30,863 bases of DNA from Gymnopilus junonius (Eukaryota; Basidiomycota; Agaricomycetes; Agaricales; Galerinaceae), in NCBI GenBank assembly GCA_015501075.1, contig JADNYJ010000381.1:1-30863 (forward strand), in the 5' to 3' direction. Below are positions 1-9,484 of the stretch, one piece after another. Under the pieces are notes generated by a model that was not told where the DNA came from, ran no database searches, and was given only the letters and a program-made list of their open reading frames with translations. The translations under genes and the position numbers were made by a program. Within the stretch, counting starts at the first letter, position 1. Each line of letters starts with the position of its first letter.

Positions 1-403
1 CTTGCGACAAATACTGATGAACATGGGGAAACAGAGCCAATCTGAGGGAAGCAAGTCCTCCGTTGTTGGACACATAGCCCAAGGCCAAGGCCATTACAAT
101 CATCTTCATCTCAGATCCAGCATTCAGTCCCTGGTCTCCTCTATGGACATCCGAAATTACATCTATCATGTCAAGTTACCTTCAATCTTCCACCACGACG
201 AGCCACAGGCACTGATTCCTCCAGAAGGACTGAATTTGCAAGGTCTTACTGATTCGACGGAATTGGCGTTTCACTTGATAGCTACGTGGTGTACCCATCA
301 TGTTCAGTCTCCGTAAGCCAAAGCATTTCAGTTACCTTCAACCTGAAACTAATTTGGCATTGTAAGGTCAAGTTCTGCCGTTCTGAGCAAGCTTTCATCA
401 GAA
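1..403. other. Left-edge stretch without a supported gene
   Basis: Both strands hold only short open frames without recognisable motifs. A minus-strand frame is open through much of the first 200 bases and could be the end of a gene that begins outside the window, but nothing in it identifies a family. Confidence 0.3.
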
Positions 404-1134
404 ATGATAGTATACGTCCGGGCGATCGACCTCAGTATTGCGTCAGCTAAGTGTATCTTTAACTTAGCAGAGGAAGCTTTAGGTCTCTTCGGAGGATTGT
501 CGAAGAAAACGAGCCCCGATGAAGTGACTGACTATATTAGTGGGATGCTCGCCATCGCGACTAAAGGGCTCGAGGAATCTCGTCGCTCGTTGGACCTTTT
601 CAAGAACGTTCGCAAGGCTGTCATTAATGTAGGTTTGACAATTATTCCACAGCCTATAAACTTTTATAATGCTCGTGTGCTTTAGCTTATTAAAGACACC
701 AATCATTTGTGCGACGAGGAGAAAACTGCCATTCAGGGTGCGATTATTCTTCTCAAGCTGACATGAACGACGAACTGATCTTATTATAGAAAGAATATTT
801 GAACTCGAGCGCACAAAGGACGTCTTGGAGCATTTCCTGAACAACATAGAGCTTTATGTCAGGTGGTGGACGAGGATGAATATGACTCTCAATTGCCAGG
901 AAAACAGTTCGAAACAACTGATCAAATTTTACTGCTCAACGAGAAAAGAGCAAATTATGACACAATGGGCGGATCTTCGAACGTCTTTTGTACAGTATGC
1001 AGACAAGGTACTATCTTGCTTCTTATTCTGCCTTTCGTTCTTCTTTACCTACTACTCGACAGACTCGCCGCCTACAAGACACCTTTCCTGATTTGTTCGA
1101 ACGGTCGCGACAACTCAGGGATCTAATCCTGTGA
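404..1134 (+). CDS. Hypothetical protein, four exons (about 188 aa)
   Basis: No family recognised. A consistent model joins exons 404-628, 686-737, 790-1007 and 1063-1134 through introns with GT and AG ends (629-685, 738-789, 1008-1062) and keeps one reading frame to a TGA. The product is helical and charged. It starts MIVYVRAIDLSIASAK, has a segment KGLEESRRSLDLFKNVRKAV, crosses the second junction as ERIFELERTKDVLEHF, then continues with LYVRWWTRM and RRLQDTFPDLFERSRQLRD. The way conserved-looking helices continue across each splice junction is the main support. There is no signal peptide or membrane segment. The true start may lie upstream and the last exon may be longer, because a GT occurs just before the proposed stop. 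Function unknown. Confidence 0.45.
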
Positions 1135-1777
1135 AGTCTATTGTCATCGATGCCATGGCACGAGAAGATATGATCTATGGTGTATTTGATACCCTCTGCT
1201 TACTCGTTAATTCAGACATCAACTGGTGACCGTTCCGTGAAGCTTGATGCATACATGCATCTACATATTTAAAGTTGCATTTTTACCTCCTGGCATCGAG
1301 AGGAAGCGACAGAAAATAATAGACTTGTGGAAAATAGTGTATGAATATGCTTTTGACTTTGGGGTGTGAGTGCAGCGCTATTCTTAGTCTATGAAGTAAG
1401 CACACCATGACAGAGAAACCCTTTGGCAAAGAAATTGAAAGGAAGGCCATTTTGGCAACGTTCAACTTGATCCTCGTCGATATCGCATTGTATATAGTAT
1501 GTATCATGACTGAATCGACTTCTTAAACTGAACACACGCTTCAAGTGTTGTCCAGCCCTATGACCAATGTGCATCGCTCTCCCTTGAATTCTGTAGACCT
1601 TGGGGTGACTTTTCGTTGATCAGTCGCTTTCAATTGTCATAACAGGCCGTCATACGGACGGTGTCCTGAAAAAACAAGGAATTACAACGGCAAATTATGG
1701 CCCATCATTCGGATTTGACCCCTTTCAAATTGGGGCCATGCATGGTTTAAAAACCAGATAGAAGACAATGAATGCAG
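1135..1777. other. Intergenic, no gene seen
   Basis: Short frames on both strands only. Two minus-strand frames (1283-1507, 1389-1574) overlap each other, lack motifs and look like chance openings. The last part should hold the promoter of the gene starting at 1778. Confidence 0.4.
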
Positions 1778-2989
1778 ATGTCTCCCTTCGACTCCCTCCA
1801 TCACCTTCAAGCTCTTGACTCTTCTCAGGTATATACTGTATCAAGCATATAACACACTCGAATTTCCAGGACATTTTATTGGACTTAATGGTGGCGGATG
1901 GATACGAGCAAGCACAGATTTATAGGAAAAAAACAAGCAGAAAACTTATGGGAGGCAACGACGATGTGAGTACTTGTTTACCTCTACTACCGTTTTCTTT
2001 TCTATAAAATGTCACGAATAGGCACGCGCTTTTGGACTAAACTCAGCGCAGAGGGTACATTTCTTTCCCGTCATTTCTAATAAATCCAGCTGACATTACC
2101 ACTACAGTCTGTGGTATCATGGCTTGTTAAGGCCCGATTTCTATCCCCAACGCATTTCTTTGAAAGCGGAGGGAAGAAACCAAACGTAAATCTTCAGCCC
2201 CTTCAATGTTCCGTAAGGGAGGCGCCTACGTCGCGGAAGGTGAAGCTTTCTAGGAGGAATAGCCTCGTAAGTTCTATTCGTACATCCTTGGAGCAGCCTT
2301 CAATTCTATCGCCTTTTAAATTTTGGCAACGAATTCGACGAGGTTCAATGAACATCACTCTTTCTCCACCATCCTCAGGCTCACCGACATCCGTGCAGTC
2401 GAGATCGCCATTCTATCCCTCCACTCCTCCCAAAGTCCGGTCTATGTCTGCTTCGTCCTTTATTCTATCGGAGGTACATCTCTCTGTTTCTTCCTGTCAT
2501 GCTTCACTGTCGACTATTCGATTTTAGCCTCGTCCTCTTTTGATGCACAAGCGGTATTCTATTGACGTACCTTATCGAAATAAAATGCGAGAGCGAGAGC
2601 AATCTGGCCATACCTCGTTGCCTATCAAACGCTCTTCCCTGTTATCTAAGGGGTCTGGCATCGACATCACATTGGGAATTGGCGATTCGTGGACTTATTG
2701 CCTCATATTTCCAATGAAGCTAAAGCCTCCGCTTACTCAGTCTGTTGAATCACTTAACCGCTCCTCCGTGGCCTCTGAACCTGGTCAAATGCAGAAGTCT
2801 TCTTACGGTACCAGTGCCAGGCCAACTATTTGGACCATTCTGATCATTATAATTTTGATGCATGCATTCTTCCTCGGACTCTTCATCTTTTGTGGATTTC
2901 TTTGTTTCTATCGAATTCTGGACAAGCTTATTTGCCATAGGACAAGCAGCTCTCACGTTGATGGCTTCGAAGGCGACTTGATCCTGTAA
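1778..2989 (+). CDS. Hypothetical serine-rich protein, five exons (about 335 aa)
   Basis: No family recognised. Exons 1778-1828, 1870-1965, 2022-2054, 2108-2473 and 2528-2989 join in phase 0 at every junction with proper GT/AG ends, giving 336 codons including the stop. The start MSPFDSLHHLQALDSSQ runs into DILLDLMVADGYEQAQIYRK, then a basic stretch (KKTSRKLMGG), SVVSWLVKARFLSPTHFF, and a long basic, Ser/Pro-rich segment (LSRRNSLVSS, LSPPSSGSPTSVQSRS, PPKVRSMSASS) that looks phosphorylatable and disordered. The last exon contains a hydrophobic run around 2832-2925 (TIWTILIIIILMHAFFLGLF) that could be a membrane segment. It is less like the rest, and an unseen intron or a frame loss there is possible. 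The N-terminal half is the more secure part. Confidence 0.5.
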
Positions 2990-3460
2990 GACTACCGGGG
3001 ACATCGATAAGGAGAAGGTCTTTTCTTTTGGACCATTGCTAGGGAATAGCAACTGCGGTGCTACTTCGCATCTTATCTGCCCTTCAGAGTCCAACATGGG
3101 CTGTGAAAAGAGTAAAACTCTACTTTAAAGATTTATTCACACCATATGGGGACCGCGTCAAGACTGTTATACACCGCCGTCCTGAATCGATTTGCCTTGA
3201 ACATCACTTTCATCGTCTTCCACAAGAACACTTTTCATCCAAACCTTACATAAGGGCTCAAGTCTTGCCTAAAGGCTAATAGGTCTATTAATATTGGTAC
3301 AGCTCATTAGATGTACGTACCTTCCAATCGGGACTATAAAGATCTGGCCCAGAAATCAGCAACCCTTCATAAGAACAATGTTGACTCTTTTGTCCCTTCC
3401 TCAAGCCTCCTCCCAGTCGGGCAATACAAAGATGGCTTCCGAAAATGATGTCGAAAATAC
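2990..3460. other. Stretch without a supported gene
   Basis: Several short overlapping frames on both strands, none with motifs. It lies between the hypothetical gene ending at 2989 and a transporter scrap, so it may be decayed coding sequence, but I cannot assign it. Confidence 0.35.
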
Positions 3461-3650
3461 GTCAAATCAAACCTGGAGAAGGCGAGTATTGTCGGCATCG
3501 TCAATGGCCCGGAACTCAGGAGCGCCATGGACTGGACGGTGTTGCTAATTGTGACTATGTTCTATTTCCTGTCTTTCTTGGTTAGTACTCCATAATTCCT
3601 GGGGGACGTAGTACTGTTTCTGACTGCATCTCAGGATCGCGCCAACATTG
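3461..3650 (+). pseudogene. Remnant of a major facilitator (ACS-type) transporter N-terminus
   Basis: Two fragments read in one frame: 3461-3580 (ending MDWTVLLIVTMFYFLSFL) and, after a GT...AG intron 3581-3634, 3635-3650 (DRANI then G). Fungal anion:cation symporters of the MFS (the allantoate/nicotinate permease group) carry exactly this arrangement at the end of TM1: a hydrophobic helix, SFLDRANIGNAR, often with an intron near it. Upstream, this frame meets a TGA near 3452. Downstream of DRANIG the sequence runs into a foldback and no further transporter helices follow, although such proteins normally have 12 helices and about 480-520 residues. It is therefore a truncated relic. The family call rests on one short motif and its context. 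Confidence 0.6.
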
Positions 3651-3678
3651 GTAAGACCAAGGGAGTCGAGGCCCCCGT

Positions 3679-3753
3679 AAGCTTTTTGGCAGACGTAGCG
3701 TGAGGTTGAGCGAAGCGAGCCCGCCATCGCGGAGTGACGGGCCAAAAAAGCTT
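3679..3753. repeat. Short foldback (inverted repeat) at the break of the transporter remnant
   Basis: AAGCTTTTTGGC at 3679-3690 is inverted as GCCAAAAAAGCTT at 3741-3753 (one extra A), enclosing about 50 bp of GC-richer sequence. It sits just where the transporter reading frame is lost, so it may be a small insertion. No target duplication could be defined. Confidence 0.4.
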
Positions 3754-4001
3754 GTGCCCTACACAAGTAAGTCGCTTATTAAGCACGTACCTTTCATTTC
3801 GGACGACATCAGCTGCTGTCATGGTCCCTTCCTTTCGCTTCCGAGGCTTATTCCACTCTTGCCAGCTTCGTTAGTCGACAGAAAATATAGCTTTGACTAT
3901 AACAGAATCAGGAGGCCAAATATATATTCGCTCAACAAGCAAGACCGATAAGCTGACCTTATCTTTCGGAGCAATCCATTTTTTTTACCTGCGTGGAAAG
4001 T

Positions 4002-4918
4002 ATGTCGGAATCTGCGGACAGCGCGTCTAGAGGCCGTGGTCGGGGGAGAGGGAAGTCAAGAGGTGGCTTAGGGAAGTACCTTCGTGCGAGTGGGAGGGGG
4101 CGAGGTGGTGGCCGTCGAGCAGAATTCACGACGCGACTCGTGCTGGAAGGTGAAGGCAAACCTCAGTTGACGGAGGAAGAGGAAGCGGAACTTGCAAAGG
4201 AACTAGCTGCGAAGTACAGCAGACGGCAGCTTGGGACCAATGCTGACAGGTATAAAGAAGAAGAGGTTGAACTTGACTCGGATGGTGCGCCATTTCCAAC
4301 TGTCGCCTTCTTCCGTGCCTGTTCATTCCATTGATGGTCATTTTCTCCAGGCGAACCTATAGTCGAACCCGAAGTTGACCTCTCTGCCTTTCTTGAACGA
4401 CAACGGATATCTGATGAGGCTGGACCCAGCCTGCGCGTTGCAGAGAAGAAAGACTACGACGAGAATGACGTTGACACGTCTCTTGCTCATATTGTCTCCA
4501 AACCATCACGCGTTTCCTCTCAAGCCTCTTCAAAGAAAGGAAAGGTCGAGGAAATTGCATGGGATGAAGAACTGGATGAAATGACTCGGGAGAAACAAGC
4601 TGCCGAGGCGACATGGGGTGAGATTTAGTTCTGCACGTTTCCTACGACCGCCTTGCCGATTTTTCCCTTCTTAGATCTGAAAAGTCGTTTCAGAGCCAAA
4701 TCTGAAAAATTGCGCACAAAACCAATTACCCCTACCTCTGTTCGGTCTCGGAAGGAAGGTATGGTTTAAACTTATTCCTGTACTTCAGTTGCTCATGAGA
4801 GGCTGTCGATGCAGAATACCAAGAAGCACCAGCTCTGCCACTTCCTGACGGAGCTCAGCCCAAGCCCAAGACCCAACTTGAAGAAATGGAGGATTTCCTT
4901 GATGACTTGCTCTCGTGA
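4002..4918 (+). CDS. Conserved-looking RGG-rich acidic protein, four exons (245 aa)
   Basis: The gene model is tight: exons 4002-4284, 4351-4617, 4675-4758 and 4815-4918, with introns of 66, 57 and 56 bp, all phase 1, all GT/AG, and 246 codons including the TGA. The ATG at 4002 is preferred over a GTG at 3993. Residues 1-40 are rich in Arg-Gly (SRGRGRGRGKSRGG, GRGRGGGRR), as in RNA-binding RGG boxes. The middle is acidic (EEEEAELAKELAAKYSRRQ, EVDLSAFLERQRISDEAG), and the C-terminal third has WDEELDEMTREKQAAEATWD, RFRAKSEKLR and an acidic end MEDFLDDLLS. No catalytic motif, signal peptide or membrane helix is visible. A nuclear or RNA-associated role is an inference from composition only. It forms the left border of the receptor cluster, convergent with STE3-A. 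Confidence 0.85.
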
Positions 4919-5494
4919 ATACGATTGCTGCTTACTCTTACTGTCAGCCCATCACGGTTCTGCCCACTTTTGAAATCGGAATGCAGCCCTCGAGGGTTCC
5001 GTCTGTTTTGCGAACGTGCCCCAGAAGCAATGTCAATCTCGCACAATCTGCTGCCCCGTTATGCCGCTCATACGCACGCTCATGGTTGAGCAGAAGACAA
5101 ACTTTCCGTATTGTCAGACTTTTATCCGTAGATTGCAGAAGAACACCCCTGGCGCGCAAAGGACAACATATTGACATTGACAGTCAACAAGACTATTGCT
5201 AGGATTTTATCTAACAAACATAGCTATTATCTTCGAATAGTGTACCGACTGAAATAATCAAAGCGAAAGAAAGCGGGTATTGATACCGATGAAATGCGTG
5301 ACGTCATAGCGATACGTGAATGAGGAGAGACTGGTAATACAAGTAGGGTTGAGTAAAAGGTCAACGTGGAATTGGGTTTGTGAGCGGGCTCCTCGTCAAG
5401 AAGAGCACAGCGGAGCAGAAGCATGCCGTGAAAGCGAGACGTCTAACGAAGTGGACGAAAGTCCATTGACAAATAAATATGTCGAAAGCAGGGC
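4919..5494. other. Intergenic between two convergent genes, no gene seen
   Basis: This stretch must hold the 3' ends of the plus gene ending at 4918 and of STE3-A ending at 5495. Short frames on both strands lack motifs and overlap each other. No CaaX-ending frame was found. Confidence 0.5.
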
Positions 5495-7311
5495 TCACGC
5501 GAGTCTACCCACTGAGTTCTGCCGATGGACAGTAACCACGATGGCACCACCACGAATACCGAGTACCCTGGGCCCTTGCATCTCGGGATGCGCAGGCTGC
5601 TCCGACACTGAGGTATCATCAACGTCCTCAGGCACACTAGGTACAATGGGCGTATGTGACCTGGGAGTCGAGGTCCTCGTCAGAATGGTTGGAGCTGAAG
5701 AAAAATGGCGAGGATAGCGTCGTGGTGGAGGCGGCAGGCTTTGTAGTACCACTACATCGGGTTCGTGACGTGGCATCGATGACGGTGACGATGACATAGG
5801 GGGAGGAGGGTAATATGAGATCACGGAGACTGCATCACTGTCGTCGAGTTCATGAATAGAGGGCTGTCGTCCGGCGCTGTCTCTTGTTGGGTCAATGACA
5901 AAACCGATTTCAGGGCGGAATGATTGGTGCGAGGGCGAGGCGTAGTAAGATGGAACGTCGTCTCTGGTGTATGAGGACTCGGCGTCCCTCCTGGCTTCTT
6001 CCGACTTGGACATTTTGTGAGAGTACCCAATAGGGCTTTGAGTCAAGGTGGCGGTGGATTGGGTGAGATGGGACTTGGTACTGCGCGGCGTTGTAGCGCT
6101 GAGCTCGTGAGATGATGGCAATGAAGATGTCATGTTGAGTTTGAGGAGGTTCAGTGATCGAGGGAGTCGACTGAAGTAAAGCAAAGGGTTTAAAGATGAG
6201 TGAGAGCAGGAGAACACGATGACAAACCTGCTAGAAGAAGAGCCACCAAGCAAGCTTCCTTTCTTTCCTTTCTCCGATTTCCGGAGAACATGCTTCCTGA
6301 ACATGGTCCATATCTTCCTGTATTCCTTTTTGGCCTCTTCACCAAAGCCGAAGAACGCAAAGAAGATGAGGCTAGAAGCTGGCAGCGCCCACCAAAGGAG
6401 AATCATAGTCTTGACGATCCAAGGAGGGATTTCAAACGCAGGGAAAAGACCAACACGCGAAAAATTGCTGTGGACATCGTCCCAGTTCGTCCATGGCCTT
6501 AGACCGCCCGTAACGTTGGACCAGAGGTTGTACGCAGTAAGTGAGGTACCCCAAATCATTTCCGTCAATGCCATAGCGATGAGCCGGAGGTATCTGTTGG
6601 TGTTGAGTGCCGAGTTGGAATTTTGGAGATGGGCTGCAAATGTAAGCCGACGGCGGATGAAGTTGTGCAGGGCAAGGGCACCGAAAATGAAAGTGAGGAC
6701 AGAGAACAGGAGCTGAGGGAACCAGACGAGGAAAACTGCAGGGATGGAGATGTAGATTGCTGCTTGGCAACCAAAGTTTTCGAAAATATCGTAACGATGG
6801 CCTTGGACGACATAATCTGTAAGGGGAAGATGAGATGTACATCAAACCAGATACCTATTAAAGGGGGAAATACTTACGCAAAGTCATAAAAATTATCGGG
6901 ATGACGAAGCACATAAAACTCTCAAAAATCATACGCCGTCTTCGGTCGGCAATGTCATATGAAACCTTCCGGGATGATGAGACCATCTCTAGGTGCTTGC
7001 AAACACAAAGGGTGGCCAGAGGAAGAGCATAAGATGCGCCCACAACGATCTTAGTAGCTAAAAAAATCATTGAGAAAGTGCTCGGGAATTGAATGAATGG
7101 ACTACACACTAATATCGCACCAGATGGGAACTGGGTTGCCGACATTGCCTGCCCAGATGATGGTGTTGATGCCGTAGATTATGTTGACAACAAATAGCCA
7201 GAGCATCATCGCAATAGTAGCGACATTACGTGCCCTCCAATGCCAAGGAAGAGGGACGACGACGAGAGTCGCGGAAATGAAAGCAAATATGGGCAGTTCA
7301 GGATATTGCAT
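5495..7311 (-). CDS. STE3-A: STE3-like pheromone receptor (GPCR), about 548 aa
   Basis: Fungal class D (STE3) seven-helix receptor for lipidated peptide pheromone in the plasma membrane. Exons on the minus strand: 7311-7110, 7057-6878, 6816-6228 and 6170-5495 (549 codons with stop). Family landmarks in order: PLPWHWRARN after TM1, INTIIWAGNV, PVPIWCDI at the first phase-1 intron, RRRRMIFESFMC, VVQGHRYDIFENFGC in loop 2, a long loop ending NTNRYLRLIAMALTEM, PWTNWDDVHSNFSRV, and FFAFFGFGEEAKKEYR after TM7. The intracellular tail is very long and Ser/Pro-rich, ending AIVVTVHRQNSVGRLA. The last intron (6171-6227, 57 bp) is stop-free and in frame, so keeping it would add 19 residues. The gene points away from the rest of the cluster, and a MITE lies 217 bp upstream of its start. 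It could be a mating-specific or a non-mating STE3-like receptor. Confidence 0.92.
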
Positions 7312-7528
7312 GACGGCTGAAATGAGGACGAGAACAGCAAATAGAGGGAAGGAGCAGTCCCTGGTCCATCGTGTTATATTCTTCGATTCTTATTTTTTCC
7401 ATCTTTTTTTTGAGGTTCAATATAGCCGACAATGAAGATGTTGTGACAATGGGGGAAGGAAACCATTGTTGTCGTGACGTTTGCCATTCAAGTTGCGCAT
7501 TGTGTCACGTTATCACATGCGTCACCTA
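7312..7528 (-). promoter_or_regulatory. Proximal promoter of STE3-A, cut short by a MITE
   Basis: Only 217 bp separate the STE3-A start from the MITE boundary. On the minus strand an AATATAAC-like sequence near 7365-7372 could be a TATA element, and ACAACAATGG near 7462-7471 is an HMG-box-like site. Both are weak motifs recognised by eye. Confidence 0.3.
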
Positions 7529-8198
7529 CAGCCGATTGCAAAACGATAGACCAGGTCACATCGCCGTCCATCATCAGTGATTTGTTTGTTTGGTCGAGCA
7601 TAAATAGCAATTAATGAAAATTAGGCAACACTTTCTCAAGGAAACTGATAACGCTTAACAATTATCGCATACTCGCAATGACGTCCTTACTGACACTTAG
7701 ACGATGAGGATTTCACTGACCTGTACCCGCCCTTTTATACCTTACCCATCTCAACCAAGTGATGACCTGCCTCTTTCATATAACTACTAGACCATTTCGT
7801 CGTGCTGAGCGACCTCTGGAGGTTAGCAATAGGGGTTCAAATTGCTCACGGAAAGATCGGCTTACATTCAGATAATATATGGTTGATGATGATCAGAAGA
7901 GCAACTATTGGCAACTGCAGCGCTGGAACAGAGACATAGAAATGAGAGTCTAGAGGATCCATGTTATGGGTGGTCCATCGACATCGAAGTAGCGCCAAAA
8001 ATATGATGAGACCAGGGCGGGAGGCAGTGACGATGAAGGATAGATGGCAAATGTGATAACGAGCACAGCAGCCCAGACCGAAATGAGCTGCCAACAAACC
8101 GGCCCGGTTGTTGTTTGTCAGCGTTACCATCACTATCCAAACAAGTTTGCTGAACATGACGGGCGATGTGACCTGGTCTATCGTTTTGCAATCAGCTG
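7529..8198. mobile_element. MITE copy 1 (670 bp), TA-flanked, Tc1/mariner-like
   Basis: The element begins CAGCCGATTGCAAAACGATA and ends with the inverted counterpart (…CAATCAGCTG). The inverted repeats extend about 40 bp, through ACCAGGTCACATCGCC, with one substitution and one single-base gap. TA stands directly on both sides (7527-7528 and 8199-8200), as expected for Tc1/mariner-type insertion. The interior has no transposase-like frame; a minus-strand frame of about 100 codons is present but has no motif. A nearly identical copy lies at 16592-17262. A minus-strand GTATAAAAGG at 7731-7740 faces STE3-A. Non-autonomous; the transposase must come from elsewhere. Confidence 0.9.
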
Positions 8199-8200
8199 TA

Positions 8201-8731
8201 AGAGACTGAGGAAGATTTTCTGCATGTTTTCTGATGATCCTGGGTGTAATTACCACTTGGTGGTCTGGCGCTCCTGATATGTTGGTGGGTCTCCGTAGTC
8301 AGACAAATTTTGTTGTTTTCATTTGTACGCCAAAAAATGTCCCAAAGAAAGTGAACCAAACTAAAGTAGCAATAGTATTAGCGTGTCAAGTTCGATACCA
8401 GTAGGTTTAGAACGAATCTATAATGATAACAGTTGGAGAAGGGTATACGGGCTAAGCCTAAGCTATGGATACAAAATATTTAATGGGTTAACTACTGACG
8501 CAGGGCTATTGCGGAGCAATCTCGAAATGGCTGATAGGAGGGAACTTGTAATCGATGGAAAGAGGTACTGCTACAGGAATGGTGATTTGAAAAGGAAGAA
8601 ATGGAGCAGAAATAAGTAGATGATCAATCATGCAAGTCGTAAAATTGCTGTCAAAGCTGCTGGCCGTGTATTAGATATTAGTCTTTATGATATTTTCAGA
8701 ATCATTACTCGCCAATTAGGAGGTGAAGGAG
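8201..8731. other. AT-rich stretch without a supported gene
   Basis: Two plus-strand frames (8383-8619, 8620-8811) are open, but the first does not begin with a well-supported start context, neither shows a motif, and the second overlaps the pheromone gene on the other strand. I see no gene here. Confidence 0.4.
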
Positions 8732-8908
8732 TCAAGCAATTGCGCAGAAACCATATGTTGTTGCCCCGGATCTTTCGAATTCGACGGGGATTGAATCGAC
8801 CCCAGGGGTAATACGATCAGGAGGTTCAACGCCTTCAAGGGCAGTGGAAAACTCGAATAACTTCGAAGCCTCAATTGCAATAGTGGTGAAAACATCTTGA
8901 GAGTCCAT
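8732..8908 (-). CDS. Pheromone precursor 1 (58 aa, CaaX = CAIA)
   Basis: An uninterrupted minus-strand frame of 59 codons starts MDSQDVFTTIAIEASKLF and ends VEFERSGATTYGFCAIA. Basidiomycete mating pheromone precursors are 40-90 residues long, often begin MDxF or MDS, carry a charged pair (commonly ER) about ten residues before the end of the mature peptide, and finish with a CaaX box that is farnesylated, trimmed and carboxymethylated. All of these are visible: ER at 47-48 of the aligned tail, then SGATTYGFC, then AIA. The mature peptide is inferred as the part after ER ending in the modified Cys. It is divergent from STE3-B, 576 bp apart, and so probably shares its control region. The tail (FER-SG…FC) parallels precursor 2. 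Confidence 0.88.
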   Translation of the reverse strand: MDSQDVFTTIAIEASKLFEFSTALEGVEPPDRITPGVDSIPVEFERSGATTYGFCAIA

Positions 8909-9484
8909 TGCGCTGGTATAGACGAGATTTTAATCGTGAATGATGGGTGCACAGGTCGCGCAGGCAAGTTGGACGCAGAGAATGGAATATGATGTTCAAG
9001 ATGTTACTTTGGAGAAAAGATGCTGGCGAAGAAGTAAATCGAAATTTTTGAACAAGGTAGACATTTATGCGATCCTGCAGAAGACAATGCCCGCTACCTG
9101 ATGGCATTGTTACCCTAAAACAGAAAACATGGTAGATAAACACTGAACTCACAGTAACCAAGCCACTAAACAATGCTCCGGCTAGATATATCATGCTTTC
9201 CTTGAGCGGCCAAGAACGTCAATGTATGTGACCTTGCTCCTGATATGTCGCATGGGTTCAACGTTAGCAAGGAGGCGAACTGGACAAACTTGGGACAAAC
9301 ATCGGATGGGGGGGAAATAAGGCATGACAGTGACAATGTCACAACATGCGCCAAACAATGGCAGTCTTTCAAACTCCGCACATTGTCTTTCAAATCGAGG
9401 CGACGAACAAAGCAGATGCAGGACTACGATATAATGCCCCAAGGTAAAGTCCATCTTCCATCGTCAATACCTACCCACCTTGAC
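8909..9484. promoter_or_regulatory. Divergent intergenic region between pheromone precursor 1 and STE3-B
   Basis: This 576 bp gap must carry the control elements for the minus-strand pheromone gene and the plus-strand receptor. ACAAAG followed by CAG at 9405-9413 and ACAATG near 9168 resemble HMG-box cores, but no exact ACAAAGGGA was seen. The plus frame opening at 9245 merely runs in frame into STE3-B. The minus frames are short and featureless. Confidence 0.4.

Noticed and set aside
8383..8811. Two consecutive plus-strand frames of 78 and 63 codons
   Set aside because: No motifs, AT-rich composition, and the second overlaps the well-supported pheromone gene on the opposite strand.
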